Assembly (NCBI GenBank): GCA_000380705.1
Contig: AQYM01000026.1
Location: 29,049 to 48,184, forward strand
Direction: 5' to 3'
Length of the DNA stretch: 19,136 nucleotides
Origin: Crenarchaeota archaeon SCGC AAA471-B05
GTDB lineage: Archaea; Thermoproteota; Thermoprotei; Gearchaeales; Gearchaeaceae
The notes beneath the pieces are model-generated. The model was not told the DNA's origin. It saw only the letters and a list, made by a program, of their open reading frames with translations, and ran no database searches. The translations under genes were made by a program, and so were the position numbers. Numbering within the stretch: position 1 is the first letter of the stretch; each line of letters opens with the position of its first letter. Shown here piece by piece: positions 15,774-19,136 of the stretch.

Positions 15774-16805
15774 ATGGGAGTAGATTTAGGTGATTTAATA
15801 GAAAGAAAAAATATTAAGGTTGAAGATTTATCTGGTAAAATAATCGCAATAGATGCTTATAATGCCCTTTATCAATATTTATCAGCTATAAGGCAACCCG
15901 ATGGCAAACCTTTGATGAATAGACGTGGAGAAATTACCAGTCATTTATCTGGATTATTTTATAGGACAATTAATTTAATAGAAATTGGTATCAAACCTGT
16001 TTATGTTTTTGACGGAAAACCTCCAAGTTTAAAACAAAAGGAAATAGAAAAAAGGAAGCAAATTAGGGAGGAAGCTGAAAGAAAGTATATTGAAAGTTTA
16101 GAAGCAGGGGAAATTAAAGAAGCAAGGATCTATGCTCAACAAGCAATTAGGTTAACAGATAAAATGGTTGAGGATGCTATGAAACTTCTTCAATTCATGG
16201 GTATACCTTATGTTATTAGCAAGTCTGAAGGAGAAGCCCAAGCTGCATATTTAGCTATGAAAAATGATGCATGGGCAGCTGCAAGCCAAGATTATGATTC
16301 CTTATTATTCGGTGCACCTAGACTTGTTAGGAATTTAACTATTAGTGGTAAAAGAAAATTGCCTAGGAGTGAAGCATATGTAGAAATACAGCCTGAACTG
16401 ATTATTCTAGATGAAGTATTAAAGAAGCTTAAAATAACGCGTGAACAATTGATAGATATAGCGATATTAATAGGTACAGATTACAATCCTGAAGGATTTC
16501 CAGGAATAGGTCCCAAAAGAGCTTTATCTTTGATATCAATTTATGGTAATTTAAAGAAGGTTTTAAGTTCTCTTAAAATTCCTTACAAGGATTATTATGA
16601 TGAAATAAGGAATATTTTTCTTAATCCACAGGTAGAAACAAGTTATAAGCTAGAATGGAATCCTCCAGATACTGATAGAATAATAGATTTTCTATGCAAC
16701 AAAAATGATTTTTCACAAGAAAGAATATTGAATGCATTAAATAGGATTAAAAATTCAACAATATATTCCAAAGGTCAAAAAGGTTTGGAAGCTTGGTTTA
16801 GTTAA
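15774..16805 (+). CDS. fen: Flap endonuclease 1
   Basis: FEN-1, 343 aa, removes 5' flaps in Okazaki-fragment maturation and long-patch repair. The start is ATG at 15774 (MGVDLGDLI, the family N-terminus) rather than the preceding in-frame TTG. All metal-binding acids are in canonical places: D27 (AIDAY), D80 (FDGKPP), E152/E154 (SEGEA), D173/D175 (SQDYDS) and D236 (GTDYNPEG). The helix-hairpin-helix follows at GFPGIGPKRAL (241-251). The C-terminal PCNA-interacting box QKGLEAWF (335-342) is intact. It is the last gene of the cdc48 cluster and overlaps the convergent pcm stop by 4 bp. Confidence 0.97.
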   Translation: MGVDLGDLIERKNIKVEDLSGKIIAIDAYNALYQYLSAIRQPDGKPLMNRRGEITSHLSGLFYRTINLIEIGIKPVYVFDGKPPSLKQKEIEKRKQIREEAERKYIESLEAGEIKEARIYAQQAIRLTDKMVEDAMKLLQFMGIPYVISKSEGEAQAAYLAMKNDAWAAASQDYDSLLFGAPRLVRNLTISGKRKLPRSEAYVEIQPELIILDEVLKKLKITREQLIDIAILIGTDYNPEGFPGIGPKRALSLISIYGNLKKVLSSLKIPYKDYYDEIRNIFLNPQVETSYKLEWNPPDTDRIIDFLCNKNDFSQERILNALNRIKNSTIYSKGQKGLEAWFS

Positions 16806-17443
16806 TTTTCGTTTTCATATACTTTATTTGTTCCTTTTAAAGGTACGAAAGCACAATCGCATATTTTAGTCGAAGAAATTTTCCCTTCCTTTTTTCTTAC
16901 CAAAATAAGTTCTTGTTCGAATTCATATAAACCAATGGGTATTATTAATCTTCCTTCCTTCTCTAAATGGTTAATATATTCCAGAGGAATTTGCTTAGAA
17001 CATGCTGTAACTATAATTACATCAAAACTTTTTCTAAAAGGTAAAGAATAGGTTGCATCTGCATTTATTACATGAATAAAATGATCCAAATTTAATTTTC
17101 TTAAGTTTTTTTTGGCAAATTTAGCTAAATCTTTTATAACTTCTATGGTGATCACTTCTGATTTAGTTATGTACTGATAAATTGAAGCCATGTAACCTGA
17201 ACCTGTACCTATCTCTAACACAAAATCCCCCTTTTTTAATTCTGCATTCTCACATAACATAGCAACCATATGTATTGCAGAAGTTGTTTGACCGTAACCT
17301 ATAGGAATAGGTGTATCTACATATGCAAATTTTTTATATTCTTCTGGTAAGAATTCTTCTCTTGGAATTTTTCTTATAGCTTCTTCAACTTCCTTTCTTC
17401 TTATTATCCCCAGTAATTTTAATGTATTAATTGTTTTTTCCAT
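16802..17443 (-). CDS. pcm: Protein-L-isoaspartate O-methyltransferase
   Basis: A 213-aa SAM-dependent enzyme that repairs isoaspartyl sites in aged proteins. Motifs are IPIGYGQTTSAIHMVAMLCE (46-65), SAM motif I VLEIGTGSGYMA (75-86), DVIIVTAC (141-148), GRLIIPIG (164-171) and the C-terminal FVPLKGT (199-205). Length matches archaeal Pcm. The ATG at 17441-17443 is preferred to the adjacent TTG. It converges on fen, the two stop codons sharing the bases TTAA (16802-16805), and diverges from ribL with a 55-bp gap. Confidence 0.95.
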   Translation of the reverse strand: MEKTINTLKLLGIIRRKEVEEAIRKIPREEFLPEEYKKFAYVDTPIPIGYGQTTSAIHMVAMLCENAELKKGDFVLEIGTGSGYMASIYQYITKSEVITIEVIKDLAKFAKKNLRKLNLDHFIHVINADATYSLPFRKSFDVIIVTACSKQIPLEYINHLEKEGRLIIPIGLYEFEQELILVRKKEGKISSTKICDCAFVPLKGTNKVYENEN

Positions 17444-17475
17444 CAAATCATAAATTTATGAATAAACTAATAAAC

Positions 17476-17488
17476 AAAATTTAAAATT
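17476..17488 (+). promoter_or_regulatory. TATA-like promoter of ribL
   Basis: AAAATTTAAAATT lies about 11-23 nt before the ribL ATG (17499), in the pcm-ribL divergent gap. Assigned from position and composition only. Confidence 0.35.
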
Positions 17489-17498
17489 TTATCCATAA

Positions 17499-17957
17499 AT
17501 GGGAAAGAAAGAAAAAATTGTGATGGTTGCTGGAACATTTGAAATAATACATCCAGGCCATATTTATTTATTAAGAAAGGCTAGAAAATTGGGTAAGGTT
17601 ATTGTAGTTGTTGCACGTGATGAAAATGTTAAAAGATTTAAAAAAAGAAATCCCATAATAGATGAAAAACAGAGATTAAAGGTTATTAGAAGTATAAAAT
17701 ATGTAAATAAAGCTATTTTAGGAAATCCTGGACCAGATATATTTCAAATAGTAATAAAAATTAAACCAGATATAATTCTCCTTGGGCCAGATCAAAAAAT
17801 AGATGAAAATAAACTTCAAAATTATTTAAAGGAACATGGGTTAAATGTGGAAATAAGGAGATTAAAGAAGAAATTGGGAGGCAAATTAAATAGTACAACT
17901 AAAATAATAAATAAAATAATAAACGAGTATTTAAATAGGAGTGGGCCCGTAGCTTAG
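17499..17957 (+). CDS. ribL: FAD synthase, RibL-type cytidylyltransferase-fold nucleotidyltransferase
   Basis: A 152-aa protein of the TagD/RibL nucleotidyltransferase family, which in archaea joins FMN and a nucleotide to make FAD. The nucleotide-binding motif HPGH (H18-H21) lies in VAGTFEIIHPGHIYLL (10-25). VVVARDENVKRFK (36-48), GPDIF (78-82), KPDIILLGPDQ (89-99) and a C-terminal NSTTKII (131-137, standing for the usual SSTKII-like motif) follow the family order. The product would serve flavoenzymes such as the ggr-like reductase. The reading frame ends with TAG at 17955-17957, inside tRNA-Lys, a 15-nt overlap; the last residues (GPVA) are encoded by the tRNA acceptor and D-arm. Confidence 0.88.
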   Translation: MGKKEKIVMVAGTFEIIHPGHIYLLRKARKLGKVIVVVARDENVKRFKKRNPIIDEKQRLKVIRSIKYVNKAILGNPGPDIFQIVIKIKPDIILLGPDQKIDENKLQNYLKEHGLNVEIRRLKKKLGGKLNSTTKIINKIINEYLNRSGPVA

Positions 17958-18016
17958 CCAGGTTGAGCACCCGGCTCTTAACCGGGGGGTCGTGGGTTCA
18001 AATCCCACCGGGCCCG
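17943..18016 (+). tRNA. tRNA-Lys (anticodon CTT)
   Basis: A 74-nt cloverleaf. The acceptor GGGCCCG/CGGGCCC, anticodon stem CCCGG/CCGGG with loop CTCTTAA (anticodon CTT, reads AAG) and T-stem GTGGG/CCCAC with loop TTCAAAT all pair; the D-arm carries AGCCAGG. The discriminator is G73 and CCA is not encoded. No intron is seen. The first 15 nt are also the end of ribL. Its promoter must lie in ribL (AT-rich 17901-17937) or it is cut from the ribL transcript. Confidence 0.97.
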
Positions 18017-18047
18017 TGTATAATTAAGTTTAAATTCCTATATAGTT

Positions 18048-18296
18048 TACGAATATCGAAAGTTTCGCGCTTTAGGACAGGAAGGAGATCGGTATTTAAA
18101 AAGCGATGGAATTTCAATAAAGGTAGCTGTAAATTAAATGGAATTTCTCTTAGTTTCTCGAATACTCTCATGTGAGAAATGTAGCTACAAATAAATGATA
18201 TTCTTCCTTTAGGGCGGGATTCAGCCTAAGGAGACAAGTATACTTTCTGACGAACTTCCTAAAGAGCTAAGTTTCCAATCTTTGTAAAAAGGTATT
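18048..18296. repeat. About 249-bp MITE-like element with imperfect inverted ends, copy D
   Basis: The left end (18048) begins TTTACGAATATCGAAAGTTT. The right end, read inverted from 18296, contains TTTACAAAGATTGGAAACTT. Without gaps, 23 of 31 positions agree. The core has GAATTTCAAT near 18109, CTCTCATGTGAG (18165-18176) and GTAGCTAC (18181-18188), then CTTCCTTTAGGGCGGGATTC. The inverted end starts CTTTCTGACG (18243). Order and spacing match copy C. The core frame reads S-H-V-R-N-V-A-T-N-K, ending at a stop. No full coding region exists. It lies 31 nt after tRNA-Lys. Best interpretation: an internally deleted IS200/IS605 (TnpB-type) element or a MITE derived from one. Confidence 0.62.
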
Positions 18297-18311
18297 ATTT
18301 TGTAAATACAT

Positions 18312-18326
18312 CTTTTTTAAATTTTA
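18312..18326 (+). promoter_or_regulatory. TATA-like promoter of the DUF47-pit remnant
   Basis: CTTTTTTAAATTTTA is centred about 26 nt before the ATG at 18345. The promoter still looks usable although the gene behind it is broken. Confidence 0.42.
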
Positions 18327-18344
18327 TTTTTAGTAATTATTTTT

Positions 18345-18980
18345 ATGGGTTTAAAAGAAATATTGATCCCCCAAGACAAGATTTTCTTTGGTTTATTAAA
18401 TAAAGAAATTAGCATTATAGAAAAAGCAGCCTTGATCTTTAAAAATGAATATTTAAATAATTTACAAGATTCAGAAAAATATTCAAAAGAAATAAAAAAT
18501 CTGGAAAGGTAATGCGATGAAATAGTTCATGAAATATATATTCGAGTAGGCAAAACCTTTATAACTCCCTTTGATCCTGAAGATTTGATTAAGTTAGCTT
18601 CAATAATGGATGATATATTGGATTTTTTAGAAGCTTCTTCTGCAAGAATACATTTTTATATAATATAAAACAAAAAGATCCTTATTTTGAAAAATTAGCA
18701 GATGTTATATTAAATTCTATTGTTAACTTAAAAAATGCGATAAATTTATTGGATAAAAAAAGAAATCATCTCTTATTTGCATGAAGTAGATAGATTGGAA
18801 AACGTAGCTGATGAAATTCTTCACGAAACTTTATCAAAAATATTTTTATTAGATGATGTTAAAATGATATTAAAACTTAAAGAATGTTATGATTACTTAG
18901 AAACTGCAACAGATAAATGTGAAACAGCTGCCCATGTAATTGAGGATATTTTAATCAAGCATTTTAAAATACAATATTAA
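18345..18980 (+). pseudogene. Broken DUF47 (PhoU-like, Pit accessory) gene
   Basis: The start MGLKEILIPQDKIFFGLL and the segment CDEIVHEIYIRVGKTFITPF, followed by DPEDLIKLASIMDDILDFLE, identify the DUF47/PhoU-related family of phosphate-transport accessory proteins. Later segments EKLADVILNSIVNLKNAINL and HEVDRLENVADEILHETLSK, and a C-terminus ending IEDILIKHFKIQY, complete a normal-length product of about 210 aa. Three lesions break it: an in-frame TAA at 18510-18512, a frame change near 18660 and another at an A7 run (18755-18761). It is followed after 9 bp by a PiT-type permease, the usual partner of this family. Residues between lesions remain well conserved, so inactivation looks recent; sequencing indels could explain the shifts but not the stop. 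Confidence 0.85.
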
Positions 18981-18989
18981 GATTAAGAA

Positions 18990-19136
18990 ATGGTTGTGAG
19001 TTAACATTATCAGTAATACTAATTATTGCTTTGGCTTACCTTTTTGATTTAGTAAATGGATGGAACGATGCTGCTAATTCTATTGCTACAGTGGTTTTAA
19101 CTAGGGTATTAAGGCCTGTTCAAGCAGTTATATTAG
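18990..19136 (+). pseudogene. pit: PiT-family phosphate permease, 5' part, frame broken at start, runs off window
   Basis: From about 18998 the frame reads ELTLSVILIIALAYLFDLVN and continues GWNDAANSIATVV, the first helix and N-terminal signature (G-x-ND-x-AN) of PiT low-affinity phosphate/sulfate transporters. The only ATG at a sensible place (18990-18992, 9 bp after the DUF47 remnant) is in another frame and meets TAA after four codons. A one-base deletion near 18995-18998 would explain this. No ATG, GTG or TTG opens the correct frame before 19031, which is already inside helix 1. It may therefore be a pseudogene like its neighbour, or use a rare start; the rest lies beyond the window. Confidence 0.6.

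Noticed and set aside
17963..18175. A 70-codon plus-strand ORF starting MSTRLLTGG
   Set aside because: Its first 18 codons lie in tRNA-Lys and the rest in a repeat element; translated tRNA sequence commonly gives such ORFs.
18510..18761. Recoding or programmed frameshifting in the DUF47 gene
   Set aside because: Three independent lesions without a slippery-site plus structure signal, and a TAA rather than TAG or TGA stop, fit gene decay better.

Overview
The window is a very AT-rich stretch of an archaeal chromosome. Archaeal hallmarks are eL40, aEF-1beta, Pth2, a two-ring Cdc48, FEN-1 with a C-terminal PCNA-binding box, archaeal-type AspRS, RibL-type FAD synthase, a geranylgeranyl-reductase-family flavoprotein, and TATA-like boxes about 25 nt before start codons (leaderless transcripts). 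Arg codons are mostly AGA/AGG and Ile is often ATA, as in thermophiles. The NusA-like KH protein with its zinc knuckle and the ggr/EF-1beta/cdc48/fen cluster suggest Thermoproteota (crenarchaeote-like); that placement is inference.

Layout. 1-4133 (minus) is a sugar-nucleotide and glycosyltransferase operon: GT2, GT4 and two extended-SDR epimerases, with overlapping genes and one promoter near 4154-4165, probably for surface glycan or protein glycosylation. 4166-5819 (minus) holds a CPBP membrane protease and a membrane protein with a fresh 30-bp tandem repeat. 5820-6441 has no intact gene: an insertion-element relic and a frameshifted pseudogene. 6442-8262 is glmS, which makes glucosamine-6-P and so may feed the glycan genes. 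8396-8657 is another element relic abutting tRNA-Val(CAC), followed by aspS. 10098-10355 is a further element copy; then come the NusA-like KH gene and eL40. At 11703-11735 a compact bidirectional promoter separates pth2 (minus) from a tight six-gene plus-strand cluster: geranylgeranyl-reductase-like protein, 59-aa zinc-finger protein, aEF-1beta, Cdc48, 71-aa protein, FEN-1. pcm converges on fen with overlapping stop codons. ribL runs 15 nt into tRNA-Lys(CTT). The right end holds one more element copy and a decayed DUF47 (PhoU-like)/PiT phosphate-uptake pair that runs off the window.

The main unexpected signal is a dispersed family of about 250-bp, non-coding, diverged elements in the intergenic gaps (best copies 10098-10355 and 18048-18296). 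They share imperfect inverted ends, a GTAGCTAC-type core that translates in one frame to A-T-N-K/R, and CTTTAAGGCGG...GTCAG-like ends. They resemble internally deleted IS200/IS605 (TnpB/IS1341-type) elements. No intact transposase is present, and no clearly new defence or metabolic system is visible.
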